NCBI RefSeq assembly: GCF_036350515.1
Contig: NZ_JAZDUE010000015.1
Span: forward strand, 62,001 to 126,000
DNA from: Gordonia prachuapensis
GTDB lineage: Bacteria > Actinomycetota > Actinomycetes > Mycobacteriales > Mycobacteriaceae
Direction: 5' to 3'
DNA: 64,000 nt
Position 1 is the stretch's first letter. Each line of letters starts with the position of its first letter. The notes below the pieces were generated by a model. It saw nothing but the letters and a program-made list of their open reading frames with translations, was not told the origin of the DNA and ran no database searches. Of this stretch, positions 25,911 to 34,542 are shown piece after piece. Position numbers and translations under genes: made by a program.

Positions 25911-27640
25911 GACGTCGGTCCGATCGACATCTGGGATTCGACGATCTCGGCGTAGGTCGCGCAGGTCGACACCAGCTCGTCGTGCCGGCCGAGTCCGACG
26001 ACCCGTCCGCGATCGAGGACCACGATCTGGTCGGCGTCGACGATCGTCGACACGCGCTGGGCGACCACCACGACCGCCGCGTCGCGGGTCACCGGACGCA
26101 ATGCCGCCCGCAGCCGTGCGTCGGTGGCGAGGTCGAGGGCGGAGAACGAGTCGTCGAAGAGGTACACCGATGGCCGTCGGATGACGGCGCGGGCGATGGC
26201 GAGACGCTGGCGCTGGCCGCCCGACACCGTGGTGCCGCCCTGGGCGATCGGTGCGTCGAGACCCTGCGGCATGCGGGACACGAAGTCGTCGGCCTGCGCG
26301 ATGCGCAGCGCATCCCAGATCTCCTCGTCGGTGGCGTCGGGTCTGCCGTAGCGGACGTTGCTCGCGACGGTGCCGGAGAACAGGTACGGGCGTTGCGGGA
26401 CGAAGCCGATCACCGATCGGAGCAACTCGGGATCGAGATCGCGGACGTCGGTGCCGCCGACGAGCACCGCGCCGTCGGTGGCGTCGATCAGGCGTGGGAT
26501 CAGACCCGCGAGGGTGGTCTTGCCGGAGCCGGTCGAGCCGACGATGGCGGTGGTGGTCCCGGGTTCGACGCGGAAGGTGATGTCGCGCAGTACCGGGGCG
26601 TCGGCGCCGGGATAGCGGAACTCGGCGTGGGAGAACTCGACGGTCGCGGGGTCGTCGGCGAATCCGACCGGGTAGGTGGGGGACACCACCGACGTCTCGG
26701 TGTCGAGAACCTCCCAGATGCGTTCGGCGCACACGGCGGCGCGGGGCGCCATCATCGCCAGGAACGACGCCATCATCACCGACATCATGATCTGCATGAC
26801 GTAGCTCATCATCGCGGTGAGCGCACCGATCTCGACCGTGCCATCGACGACGGCGTGACCGCCGAACCAGATGATCCCGACGATGGTGAGGTTGGTGATC
26901 AACATGACCAGCGGCAGGGACAACGCCATGATCCGGCCGACGCGGAACGTGGCGTCGGACAGTTGATCGTTGGCGACGGAGAAGCGGTCGGACTCGTGGC
27001 GTTCGCGGACGAATGCGCGCACCACCCGGATGCCGGTGATCTGCTCACGCAGGATGCGATTCACGGCATCGATACGTTCCTGCATGACCCGGAAGCCGGG
27101 GATCATCCGGCTGATCAGGATCGCCACGGTGACGCCGAGTACCGGCACCGCGATGGCGAGCAGCCAGGACAGGTCGGCCGCGACATGGACGCCCATGACG
27201 ATCCCGCCGACACACATGATCGGTGCCATCACCAGGATCGCGTTGCTCATGACGATCAGGAGCTGGACCTGCTGCACGTCGTTGGTGGTGCGGGTGATCA
27301 GCGACGGCGCCCCGAAGGTGCCGACCTCGCGAGCGGAGAACCTGTTGACCCGGTGCAGCAGGTCGCGACGGATGTCGCGGCCGGCGCCCAGCGCGGCGTG
27401 CGCTCCGCAGTACTGGGCGGCGATCGTGCAGATCACCTGGGCGATCGTGATGACCAGCATCCAGCCGCCGATGCGCAGGATGTAGTCGGTGTCGCCCTGC
27501 GCCACACCGTTGTCGATGATGTCGGCGTTGAGGGTGGGTAGGTAGAGCATCGCCGCGGTCGCCACGAACTGCAGGCCGACCACACCCACCATGTAGCCGC
27601 GGTATCCCGACAGATAGGTGCGGATGAGGCGGCTCAGCAT
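25907..27640 (-). CDS. ABC exporter half-transporter, subunit with degenerate Walker B
   Basis: A 577-residue exporter subunit: six membrane helices, Walker A GSTGSGKTT, canonical signature VSGGQRQR and Walker B VYLFDDSFSALD, where the catalytic Glu is replaced by Asp. With the next gene it should form a heterodimer that has one active ATP site (the partner's Walker motifs plus this signature) and one degenerate site, as in TM287/288 and LmrCD. ATG start. Upstream lies an inverted pair of dispersed repeats that separates it from the encapsulin gene. Confidence 0.93.
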   Translation of the reverse strand: MLSRLIRTYLSGYRGYMVGVVGLQFVATAAMLYLPTLNADIIDNGVAQGDTDYILRIGGWMLVITIAQVICTIAAQYCGAHAALGAGRDIRRDLLHRVNRFSAREVGTFGAPSLITRTTNDVQQVQLLIVMSNAILVMAPIMCVGGIVMGVHVAADLSWLLAIAVPVLGVTVAILISRMIPGFRVMQERIDAVNRILREQITGIRVVRAFVRERHESDRFSVANDQLSDATFRVGRIMALSLPLVMLITNLTIVGIIWFGGHAVVDGTVEIGALTAMMSYVMQIMMSVMMASFLAMMAPRAAVCAERIWEVLDTETSVVSPTYPVGFADDPATVEFSHAEFRYPGADAPVLRDITFRVEPGTTTAIVGSTGSGKTTLAGLIPRLIDATDGAVLVGGTDVRDLDPELLRSVIGFVPQRPYLFSGTVASNVRYGRPDATDEEIWDALRIAQADDFVSRMPQGLDAPIAQGGTTVSGGQRQRLAIARAVIRRPSVYLFDDSFSALDLATDARLRAALRPVTRDAAVVVVAQRVSTIVDADQIVVLDRGRVVGLGRHDELVSTCATYAEIVESQMSIGPTS

Positions 27641-27679
27641 GGTGTGATCACTCCGACGACGCTAGCAACACAGCTTTCC

Positions 27680-27841
27680 GATGGTCGAGTAGGACGACGA
27701 TCGTCACATGTCGTCGGTCGAGTGAGCCGACGAGCGGAGCGAGGAGGCGCATCGAGACCTGGTGCCGTGGTCTCGATACGTCCTCGGCTGGCGCCTCGGG
27801 CTACTCGACCAGCGGGAAACGGGCTACTCGACCAGCGGGAG
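27680..27841. repeat. Inverted pair of dispersed repeats
   Basis: A minus-strand copy (GGTCGAGT at 27716 to ATCGAGACC at 27759) faces a plus-strand copy (GGTCTCGATACG at 27769 to CTCGACCAGCGGG), and a further right end follows at 27823. The two copies can pair over about 95 bp around a 9-base loop. This fills the gap between the encapsulin stop and the ABC exporter start and could act as a strong terminator. Confidence 0.85.
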
Positions 27842-27848
27842 ACGGGCG

Positions 27849-28658
27849 TCAGCCGCCGAACGTGAACGGGATCGCGGCCTCCGGTGTGTAGGCGAGGAAC
27901 GTGAACGTCTCCTGGAAATACAGCGTGACGGTGTCGGCGTCGTGATGGTCGTAGCCGATCGACACATCCTGGCCGATGCTGAGTTCGAAGTCGCCGCCGC
28001 GCGTGCTCAGTAGGAACGCGCCCGAGATCGCCGGGGCCCACACGATGTCGCCGTCGGCGACGAGGAGTCGCTGCAGGTGGTCGCGGACGGGGACGCCATG
28101 GTTGGAGGTCTCGTTGACCAGCGTGTACACGTCCTTCGACAACGCGAGCGAGTACGGCCCCTCGACCGAGGCGAGACGCAGCGCGGTCGTCGCCTGGCTG
28201 AGCGCCTCGGGATAGTCGCGCACGTCCGGCGGAAGCGCGATGGGTGTCGCCGACGCGGCCGCGCGGATGCCGGTGATGCCGGCGGCCGGGTAGCCCTCGA
28301 ACACCGCGTGGTCCTCGGCGCGGGCGAGTTCCGCCGCGGCGTCGCGCACCGGGTCCCAGTCGGAGTCCTGCGCGCCGCGGTCGACGTCGTCGATGGCCTC
28401 GCGGGTCAGGGTGAACGGCACCTTCAGCTCCACCAGTGGTTGTGCCTGCCGCTGGTGCGCGACGATGCCGTCGGCGGGGGAGTCGATCTTGCTGCGGTGG
28501 CCCAGGGTGACCGACGCGATCTCCGAACCCAGCGGGCCGTTGACGTCGACGAGACGACGGGCCGCACTGTTGCGTTTGAACGACCGGGTGGCCTCCTCCT
28601 CGATCTCCGCCCAAGCGGAGTCGGAGATCGGTGCGAGTTCGCGATGCAGGTTGTTCAT
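27849..28658 (-). CDS. Encapsulin shell protein (family 1, Cfp29/linocin M18 type)
   Basis: A 269-residue protein with the HK97-like encapsulin hallmarks: the N-terminal NNLHRELAPISDSAWAEIEEEA helix that binds cargo peptides, DVNGPLGSEIASV, and the C-terminal TVTLYFQETFTFLAYTPEA. It matches mycobacterial Cfp29, which self-assembles into a protein shell around a DyP peroxidase. GGAGGCAGC precedes the ATG. It lies 46 bp after the DyP gene on the same strand, so shell and cargo are co-expressed. Confidence 0.97.
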   Translation of the reverse strand: MNNLHRELAPISDSAWAEIEEEATRSFKRNSAARRLVDVNGPLGSEIASVTLGHRSKIDSPADGIVAHQRQAQPLVELKVPFTLTREAIDDVDRGAQDSDWDPVRDAAAELARAEDHAVFEGYPAAGITGIRAAASATPIALPPDVRDYPEALSQATTALRLASVEGPYSLALSKDVYTLVNETSNHGVPVRDHLQRLLVADGDIVWAPAISGAFLLSTRGGDFELSIGQDVSIGYDHHDADTVTLYFQETFTFLAYTPEAAIPFTFGG

Positions 28659-28704
28659 GCTGCCTCCTGGAGGTGGGGTCGGGTGTCCGGTGTGGGTCTG
28701 GTGG

Positions 28705-29802
28705 TCAGTGCAGGGAGCCGATGCCGAGTGAGCCGTCGGCGGGATCTCGATCTCGATCTCGATCTCGATACGCCTCGGGCTCGCTGCGCTCGCTCGTGGC
28801 TACTCGATCAGCGGGGGAGGAGGGCGCGGCGTCATCGACCTCCTCGGCGGGCGCAGTCGGCGGGTCCGGCAGGTCCTCGAGGAAATCGATGGTGGGCGTG
28901 AAGAACTGGGCGCCGCTGACGGCGGTGGTGAAGTCGAGTAGCCGGTCGTAGTTGCCGGGCGGGTCACCGATGAACATCTTCCGCAGCATCTCCTCGGTGA
29001 CGTCGGGCCCCGCGGAGTACGCGATGTAGAAGGTGCCGCGCTCGCCCGACCCGGAGACGTCGCCGTAGGGCATGTTGTCGCGTACGACGTCGATGTCCTC
29101 ACCGTCCTCGTCCTCGACGACGTTGAGTGCGATGTGCGAGTTCGACGGTTTCACGTCGTCGTCCATCTCCACGTTGTCGAGCTTGGTGCGCCCGATCGCG
29201 TCCTCCTGGTCGGCGACGCTCAACGCGTTCCACGCCTCGAGGTCGGTCACATAGCGCTGGATCGCGACGTAGCTGCCGCCGGCGAAGGCCTGGTCCTCGT
29301 CGCCGACCGTGATCGCGTCGATGGCGGCCCGCCCGACGGGATTCTCGGTGCCGTCGACGAAGCCGATGATGTCCCGCAGGTCGAAGTAGCGGAAGCCGTG
29401 TACCTCGTCGACCACGGTGACCGCATCGCCGAGGGCGTCCATGGCCAGCCGGCCGACCTCGAAACACAGGTCCATCCGGTCGGCCTTGATGTGCAGCAGC
29501 AGATCGCCCGGCGTCGCGGGCGCCGTGTGGACGTCACCTTCGTAGACGACGAAGGGTCGCAGCGCTTGCGGTCGCGGGCCGTCGAACAGCCGGTCCCACG
29601 CGTCCGAACCGATCGACGCGATGGCTGCCAGTGCCGCCTCCGGTGCCCGCGACGAGACCGCGCGGGTCAGTGTCGGCAGATCCGCCAGGAGATCGCGCAC
29701 CGCGTCCTCGCCGCCCTCGTCGATGGTCAGCACGAGGAAGAGCGCCGAGGTGGTCTTGCGCGTGAGGATCGTCTGTGGGATCGGTGCGGCGGGGATCGGC
29801 AC
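28705..29802 (-). CDS. DyP-type haem peroxidase, encapsulin cargo
   Basis: A roughly 365-residue peroxidase: IGSDAWDRLF, the GFVDGTENP motif (distal Asp, near residue 147), proximal haem His in NSHIALN (near 223) and YIAYSAG. The C-terminal DGSLGIGSLH is a classic encapsulin cargo-loading peptide, shared with M. tuberculosis DyP. GTG 29802 aligns best with that protein (MPIPAAPIPQTIL); GTG 29811 is possible. Unusually, the linker before the peptide is encoded by a dispersed intergenic repeat and reads as Arg-Asp pairs. It oxidises phenolic or dye substrates with peroxide inside the shell. Confidence 0.95.
   Translation of the reverse strand: MPIPAAPIPQTILTRKTTSALFLVLTIDEGGEDAVRDLLADLPTLTRAVSSRAPEAALAAIASIGSDAWDRLFDGPRPQALRPFVVYEGDVHTAPATPGDLLLHIKADRMDLCFEVGRLAMDALGDAVTVVDEVHGFRYFDLRDIIGFVDGTENPVGRAAIDAITVGDEDQAFAGGSYVAIQRYVTDLEAWNALSVADQEDAIGRTKLDNVEMDDDVKPSNSHIALNVVEDEDGEDIDVVRDNMPYGDVSGSGERGTFYIAYSAGPDVTEEMLRKMFIGDPPGNYDRLLDFTTAVSGAQFFTPTIDFLEDLPDPPTAPAEEVDDAAPSSPADRVATSERSEPEAYRDRDRDRDPADGSLGIGSLH
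28744..28815 (-). repeat. Dispersed repeat inside the DyP coding sequence, with a hexanucleotide run
   Basis: The plus strand shows four successive 6-bp ATCTCG-type units, then GATACGCCTCGGGCTCGCTG and CTACTCGATCAGCGGG, which is the same element as the intergenic copies. Read on the minus strand in frame, it encodes PADRVATSERSEPEAY and then four Arg-Asp pairs. It joins the peroxidase domain to the cargo-loading peptide. Confidence 0.85.
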
Positions 29803-29842
29803 GCGACTCACTGTAGCCCACCGGGACTCGGCGCATCCCCGC

Positions 29843-31504
29843 TCAACCGCGCGCGATCGTCCGACCCGCCGCCCGCCCGGAGAAGATGCAGCCACCGAGG
29901 AAGGTGCCCTCGAGTGCGTTGTAGCCGTGCACGCCGCCACCGCCGAAGCCGGCCACCTCGCCCGCGGCGAACAGTCCGTCGAACGCCGTTCCGTCGGGCC
30001 GCATGACCTGCGAATCCAGGTTGGTCTCCAGGCCGCCCAGCGTCTTTCGGGTGAGCACGTTGAGCCGCACCGCGATCAGCGGACCGTGCGCGGGGTCGAG
30101 CAGCCGATGCGGCTTGGCCACCCGGACAACCTTGTCTCCCAGGTACTGTCGCGCGTTGGTGATCGCCATGATCTGCGCGTCCTTGGAGTACTTGTTGTCG
30201 ATCTGCCCGTCGCGCGCGGAGATGACCCGCTCGAGGTGCTGCAGGTCCAGCTTGGGTCCGCGAGCTATCTCGTTCATCCCGGCCACCAGCTCCGGAAGAT
30301 TGTCGCGCACCACGAAATCCACGCCGTGCCTGGCGAACGCGTCGACCGGGCCGGGCGCACCCTTGGCCAGGCGGCTTTTCGCCGCGAACTTCAGGTCCTT
30401 GCTGGTGATGTCGGGATTCTGTTCGGACCCCGACAGCGCGAACTCCTTCTCGATGATGCTCTGCGTCAGCATGAACCACGAGTAGTCGTGGCCGGTCGAC
30501 AGGATCGCCTTCATCGTCGAATTGGTGTCGAAACCCGGGAAATTGGGTGGTGCGAGCCGATTTCCGTCGGCGTCGAGCCACAGTGACGACGGGCCCGGGA
30601 TGATGCGGATCGCGTGGTCGGGCCAGATCGGGTCCCAGTTGTGGATGCCTTCGGTGTAGTGCCACATGCGATCCCGGTTCACCAGACTCGCGCCGGCGTC
30701 CTCGGCGATGCCGAGCATCCGGCCGTCGACGTAGGCCGGGACGCCCGAGATCATCGTCTCCGGCGCGGGTCCGAGGCGCTCGGTGGGCCAGTTGCGCCGG
30801 ATCATCTCATGGTTGTGGCCGATGCCGCCGGTCGTGACGACGACCGCCCCGGCGCGGATCTCGAAGTCGCCGACGACATCCCGCGACGACGCCACGCCGC
30901 GTGCCAGATCGGTGTCGGCCAGGACCGCCCCGCGCACCCCGGTTGCCGCGCCGTCGTCGACGACGATCTCGTCGACACGATGGCGGAACCGGAACTCCAC
31001 CAGTCCCTGCTTCTCCGCCTCCAGCACGGGCTCGACGAAGATCCGGGCGACCTCCGGTCCGGTGCCCCAGGTGAGATGGAACCGGGGCACCGAGTTGCCG
31101 TGGCCGTCGGCGAAACCGCCGCCCCGCTCGGCCCAGCCGACGACGGGGGTGAAGCGGAGGCCGAGGTCGTGCAGGTACTGGCGTTTGATCGTCGCAGCGA
31201 AGTCGACGTAGGCGCGCGCCCACTGGCGCGGCCAGAAATCCTCGTCGTCGCGGTCGAATCCGGCCGATCCCATCCAGTCCTGCAGGGCCAGCTCGGCGGA
31301 GTCCTTGATGCCGAGGCGTCGCTGCTCGGGGCTGTCGACGAGGAACAGCCCGCCCAGCGACCAGAAGGCCTGCCCGCCGAGATTGTTGCGGTTCTCCTGG
31401 TCGACGACCACGACCTTGCGCCCCGCTCGGGTGAGCTCGTAGGTCGCGACCAGTCCCGCCAATCCGGAGCCGACCACCACCGCGTCGGCCTGCTGCTCGC
31501 TCAC
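29843..31504 (-). CDS. FAD-binding dehydrogenase (Rv0785-like, ketosteroid-dehydrogenase related)
   Basis: A 553-residue flavoprotein of the fumarate reductase/ketosteroid dehydrogenase superfamily. The FAD site is AVVVGSGLAGLVATYEL (about residues 8-24), the conserved end GLFAAGEVAGFGGGGVHGYN closes the FAD site, and GQAFWSLGGLF is typical of Rv0785. It lies 40 bp upstream of DyP on the same strand and 77 bp after the amidase, so an operon is likely. It has no cargo-loading peptide. The substrate is unknown; Delta1-type steroid dehydrogenation is only one option. Confidence 0.9.
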   Translation of the reverse strand: MSEQQADAVVVGSGLAGLVATYELTRAGRKVVVVDQENRNNLGGQAFWSLGGLFLVDSPEQRRLGIKDSAELALQDWMGSAGFDRDDEDFWPRQWARAYVDFAATIKRQYLHDLGLRFTPVVGWAERGGGFADGHGNSVPRFHLTWGTGPEVARIFVEPVLEAEKQGLVEFRFRHRVDEIVVDDGAATGVRGAVLADTDLARGVASSRDVVGDFEIRAGAVVVTTGGIGHNHEMIRRNWPTERLGPAPETMISGVPAYVDGRMLGIAEDAGASLVNRDRMWHYTEGIHNWDPIWPDHAIRIIPGPSSLWLDADGNRLAPPNFPGFDTNSTMKAILSTGHDYSWFMLTQSIIEKEFALSGSEQNPDITSKDLKFAAKSRLAKGAPGPVDAFARHGVDFVVRDNLPELVAGMNEIARGPKLDLQHLERVISARDGQIDNKYSKDAQIMAITNARQYLGDKVVRVAKPHRLLDPAHGPLIAVRLNVLTRKTLGGLETNLDSQVMRPDGTAFDGLFAAGEVAGFGGGGVHGYNALEGTFLGGCIFSGRAAGRTIARG

Positions 31505-31581
31505 GGGCCCCTCCTCATCGAATCGGATGGGTTGACCTTAGCGCCCGGTCCGAGGCGGTCGGGCTGCGTCTGGCAGACGCC

Positions 31582-33072
31582 TCAGACGGAGATGTCGGAA
31601 TAGCGGTGCGCCCACGGTGCCGCCTGCTCGAGTTGTGCAGCCAGCGCGAGCAGGTCACCGTCGGCGCCGAGCCGCCCGACGAACTGCACCCCGAGCGGCA
31701 GGCCCTCGGCGGTCCAGTGCATCGGCACACTGATGGCGGGACGGCCGGTGAGGTTGGCGAGCTGGGTGTAGGGCACCCAGCCGAGGCTCTGCTCGATCAG
31801 GTCGTCGAGAATCCCGGTGCGCGCGAGGAGGTTGCCGGCGTGCACCTTCGAGATGACCCGCGACGCGCCCTGCAGCAGCGGCGGTGTGGTGGTGGCGCCG
31901 ATCCGCAGCGGTGGCGTGGCCAGTGTCGGGGTCAGGAAGAGGTCGTGGGTCTGATGGAAACGGGACAACGAGAGCACGTAGTCGTTGACCTTGTTCAGCG
32001 CGGTCATCGCCGCCACGACACCTGCGGATCGGCCCAACTCGGCCAGCGCGAGCGTGTCCGCCTCGAAGTCGCGGTCGGTGGCGCCGGTCAGCGTGCGCGT
32101 CTCGTCGACCTCGGTGGCGAGCACCGCGAACCAGATGGTGAGGAAGTCGCGGGCGAGCGCACCGTCGTCGTAGGGCGGCGTCACCTCCTCCACGTGGTGC
32201 CCGAGGTCGTCGAGCACCTGCGCGGTTCGTGCCACGGCGGCGACGGCTTCCGGGTGCGGGTTCGGATTGATCGCCGACGACGTCGAGAACCCGATCCGCA
32301 GTCGCGATGGCGGGGTGGTGATCTGGGTGGCGAAGGGAGTCCGCGGCGTGGGCGTGGGGTACACCGATCCGTCGGTGGGGCCGACGATGGCGTCGTAGAG
32401 GGCGGCCGCGTCGCGTACCGACCGCGACACCACCCCTTGCACTGCCATGCCGAACATCGACTCGCCCGACACCGGGCCGAACGGCGCCAGACCGCGGGTC
32501 GGCTTGAGACCGATCAGCCCGTTGCAGGCAGCCGGGATGCGGATCGATCCGCCGCCGTCGTTGGCGCCCGCCGCGGGCACGATTCCGGCGGCCACTGCCG
32601 CGCCCGATCCGCCCGACGACCCGCCGGGAGTGTGGTCGGTGTTCCACGGGTTGCGTGCCGGACCCCAGAACTCCGGTTCGGTGACGCCCTTCGCACCGAA
32701 CTCGGGGGTGTTGGTCTTGCCGAAGATCACCAGACCGGCGTCGAGAAACCTTTGGACGACGACCGAGTGGTCGGAGGCGATGTGACGCGACAACGACCGG
32801 GAGCCGAACGAGGTCGGGTAGCCGCGGTACTCCTGGGCGAGGTCTTTGATGAGGAACGGCACCCCCGCGAACGGGCCGGTGAGCGAATCCGGGTCGGCGG
32901 CACGGGAGTCGGCGGCCTCGTCCATCCGCAGGACAATCGCGTTGAGCGCCGGATCGACCTTGTCGGCGCGCAGGCGCGCGAGTTCGAGGAGTTCTGCGGG
33001 GGTGACGTCACCCGAGGCGACGAGTCCGGCGAGAGCGGTGGCGTCGTGGCGTCGGTATTCACTGAGTTCCAC
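31582..33072 (-). CDS. Amidase signature family enzyme
   Basis: A 496-residue hydrolase with the full Ser-cisSer-Lys triad: Lys 76 in FLIKDLA, Ser 152/153 in GGSSGGSG and the nucleophile Ser 176 in GGGSIRIPA. It resembles mycobacterial AmiB/AmiD-type amidases and could cleave amides or aryl amides; it lacks features of the GatA subunit such as gatB/gatC neighbours. The start is GTG 33072; longer frames upstream have no signal. It may be first in an operon with the FAD dehydrogenase, DyP and encapsulin. Confidence 0.9.
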   Translation of the reverse strand: MELSEYRRHDATALAGLVASGDVTPAELLELARLRADKVDPALNAIVLRMDEAADSRAADPDSLTGPFAGVPFLIKDLAQEYRGYPTSFGSRSLSRHIASDHSVVVQRFLDAGLVIFGKTNTPEFGAKGVTEPEFWGPARNPWNTDHTPGGSSGGSGAAVAAGIVPAAGANDGGGSIRIPAACNGLIGLKPTRGLAPFGPVSGESMFGMAVQGVVSRSVRDAAALYDAIVGPTDGSVYPTPTPRTPFATQITTPPSRLRIGFSTSSAINPNPHPEAVAAVARTAQVLDDLGHHVEEVTPPYDDGALARDFLTIWFAVLATEVDETRTLTGATDRDFEADTLALAELGRSAGVVAAMTALNKVNDYVLSLSRFHQTHDLFLTPTLATPPLRIGATTTPPLLQGASRVISKVHAGNLLARTGILDDLIEQSLGWVPYTQLANLTGRPAISVPMHWTAEGLPLGVQFVGRLGADGDLLALAAQLEQAAPWAHRYSDISV

Positions 33073-33397
33073 CGCTCTCAGGCTACGCGGCAGCCGGATT
33101 GTCACCGTTGATCGAGCAAACCGATAACGACGAGATAGCGTCGGATCGACGGTCACATGAACGGTCGACATAGGTCTGCCCCGTCCACGAGTGTTTGCGC
33201 AGGTCGTCCCTTCGCGGGCCTGGATTGGTGCGTCGTCGCCGGTCAGCGGGCCGCGTTCTTGGCTTTGCCGGAGTGTTATCGAGCCGTTACACTCCCTGAC
33301 GACGGGTATGCGTCGGCTGAACGAGCCATAGAATCCCGTGAGAATGCCCTGAGAATGACCGGCCCGACTCGTGGTCAAGATCGATAAGGACTTGTGA
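33073..33397. other. Divergent intergenic region between amidase and mycolyltransferase
   Basis: This 325-bp stretch holds no convincing gene. It should carry both promoters. The clearest element is a GGAGTGT/ACACTCC inverted repeat at 33270-33295, about 100 bp before the mycolyltransferase. AAGGA lies 8 bases before that gene's ATG. Confidence 0.6.
33270..33295. promoter_or_regulatory. Inverted repeat GGAGTGT-N12-ACACTCC upstream of the mycolyltransferase
   Basis: Exact 7-bp arms separated by 12 bases, centred about 115 bp before the start codon. The arm spacing of close to two helical turns suits a dimeric regulator. No known regulator consensus was matched. Confidence 0.4.
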
Positions 33398-34360
33398 ATG
33401 CTGACACGCGCCCGTAAGCGCCTGGTCGCCGGACTCGTGGCTCTTCTTGCCGCCACGGGCGCCGCAGCGGTCGCCGCGCCTGCAGCCCACGCGGCAAACG
33501 GATGCAACGTGGAATCCGTCTACTCCAACGCGATGAACCGGAGCGTCCCGGTCTGCATCGTGTCCGCTGGTGGCGGTGGCCCGAAGCCCACGCTGTACCT
33601 GCTGGACGGTCTGCGCGCACCCAACAACAACAGCGGCTGGCTCATCGAGACCGACGTCGCCCGCTGGATGAACGGCAAGGGCGCCAACGTCGCCATCCCG
33701 TTCGGCGGTGCCGGCAGCTTCTACACCGACTGGGAGCGCGTCGATGCGAACCTGGGTCTCAACAAGTGGGAGACCTTCCTGACCCGTGAGCTGCCGGCCT
33801 ACATGCAGCGTCGCCACAACAGCGACAACCGCCGCAACGGTGTCGCCGGACTGTCGATGTCGGGCACCTCGGCGCTGAACCTCGCGTCGCGCCATCCGGG
33901 CTTCTACCAGGCGGTCGCCTCCTACAGCGGCTACCCGACCGTCACCATGCCGGGCTTCAACCAGGGCATCCAGGCGTCGGTCATCGAGATGGGCGGCAAC
34001 CCGGCCAACATGTGGGGCATCTGGCCCGCCGGCCAGTGGGCCGCGAACGACCCGTTCCTCACCGCGAACGCTCTCGCCGGCAAGCACGTGTTCGTCTCCG
34101 CCGGCACCGGCGTCGGCAGCCGCTACGACTCGTCGGTGAACCCGACCAGCGCCAACTTCGACCCGGTCAAGTTCGCGCAGATGATCCCGCTCGAGGTCGC
34201 CGCGTCGACCTCCAGCCAGCTCTACATCGGCCGCCTCGCAGTGGTGCCGGGCGTCAAGCTGACCACCCGGATCACCCCGGACGGTGCGCACTGGTGGGAC
34301 TACTGGCAGAGCGATTTCAAGCAGTCGTGGGGCTCCACCTTCGCCCCGGCGTTCTTCTGA
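33398..34360 (+). CDS. Antigen 85-type mycolyltransferase (esterase D family)
   Basis: A 320-residue secreted enzyme that transfers mycolic acids onto trehalose monomycolate and arabinogalactan in the cell envelope. The signal peptide ends near APAAHAA (residue 33). The nucleophile Ser 153 is in GLSMSGTSA, and the catalytic His lies in DGAHWWDYW near residue 296. PNNNSGWL and WETFLTRELPAYM are family blocks. Length is that of a short antigen 85/Cmt protein without a C-terminal extension. A 16-bp perfect hairpin terminator follows. Confidence 0.95.
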   Translation: MLTRARKRLVAGLVALLAATGAAAVAAPAAHAANGCNVESVYSNAMNRSVPVCIVSAGGGGPKPTLYLLDGLRAPNNNSGWLIETDVARWMNGKGANVAIPFGGAGSFYTDWERVDANLGLNKWETFLTRELPAYMQRRHNSDNRRNGVAGLSMSGTSALNLASRHPGFYQAVASYSGYPTVTMPGFNQGIQASVIEMGGNPANMWGIWPAGQWAANDPFLTANALAGKHVFVSAGTGVGSRYDSSVNPTSANFDPVKFAQMIPLEVAASTSSQLYIGRLAVVPGVKLTTRITPDGAHWWDYWQSDFKQSWGSTFAPAFF

Positions 34361-34377
34361 TCGGCTGAGATCGACCG

Positions 34378-34413
34378 CAACGGCCGGTGACCAGGAATGG
34401 TCACCGGCCGTTG
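34378..34413. terminator. Strong hairpin terminator after the mycolyltransferase
   Basis: CAACGGCCGGTGACCA pairs exactly with TGGTCACCGGCCGTTG around a GGAA tetraloop, 17 bp after the stop codon. A short TTGTGCTGT follows the stem. Confidence 0.9.
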
Positions 34414-34542
34414 TGCTGTCTGTGGGGCCCTAGACGCTCAGCCTCCAACCCCCCCGCGCGGGTTGCAACCGGTGCGGATGGTTGCGGCGTGCGCGTGTAG
34501 TGCGTAGTGAAACCGCGACGGGCGCCCGCGCGTCGAAGATGC

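Noticed and set aside
25982..27541. A 519-residue plus-strand reading frame opposite the second ABC subunit
   Set aside because: It is the reverse-strand shadow of an ATPase with intact motifs; composition is Asp/Arg/His-rich and there is no ribosome-binding site.
29843..31504. The FAD dehydrogenase as a second encapsulin cargo
   Set aside because: Its C-terminus (GRAAGRTIARG) has no cargo-loading peptide of the type seen on DyP.
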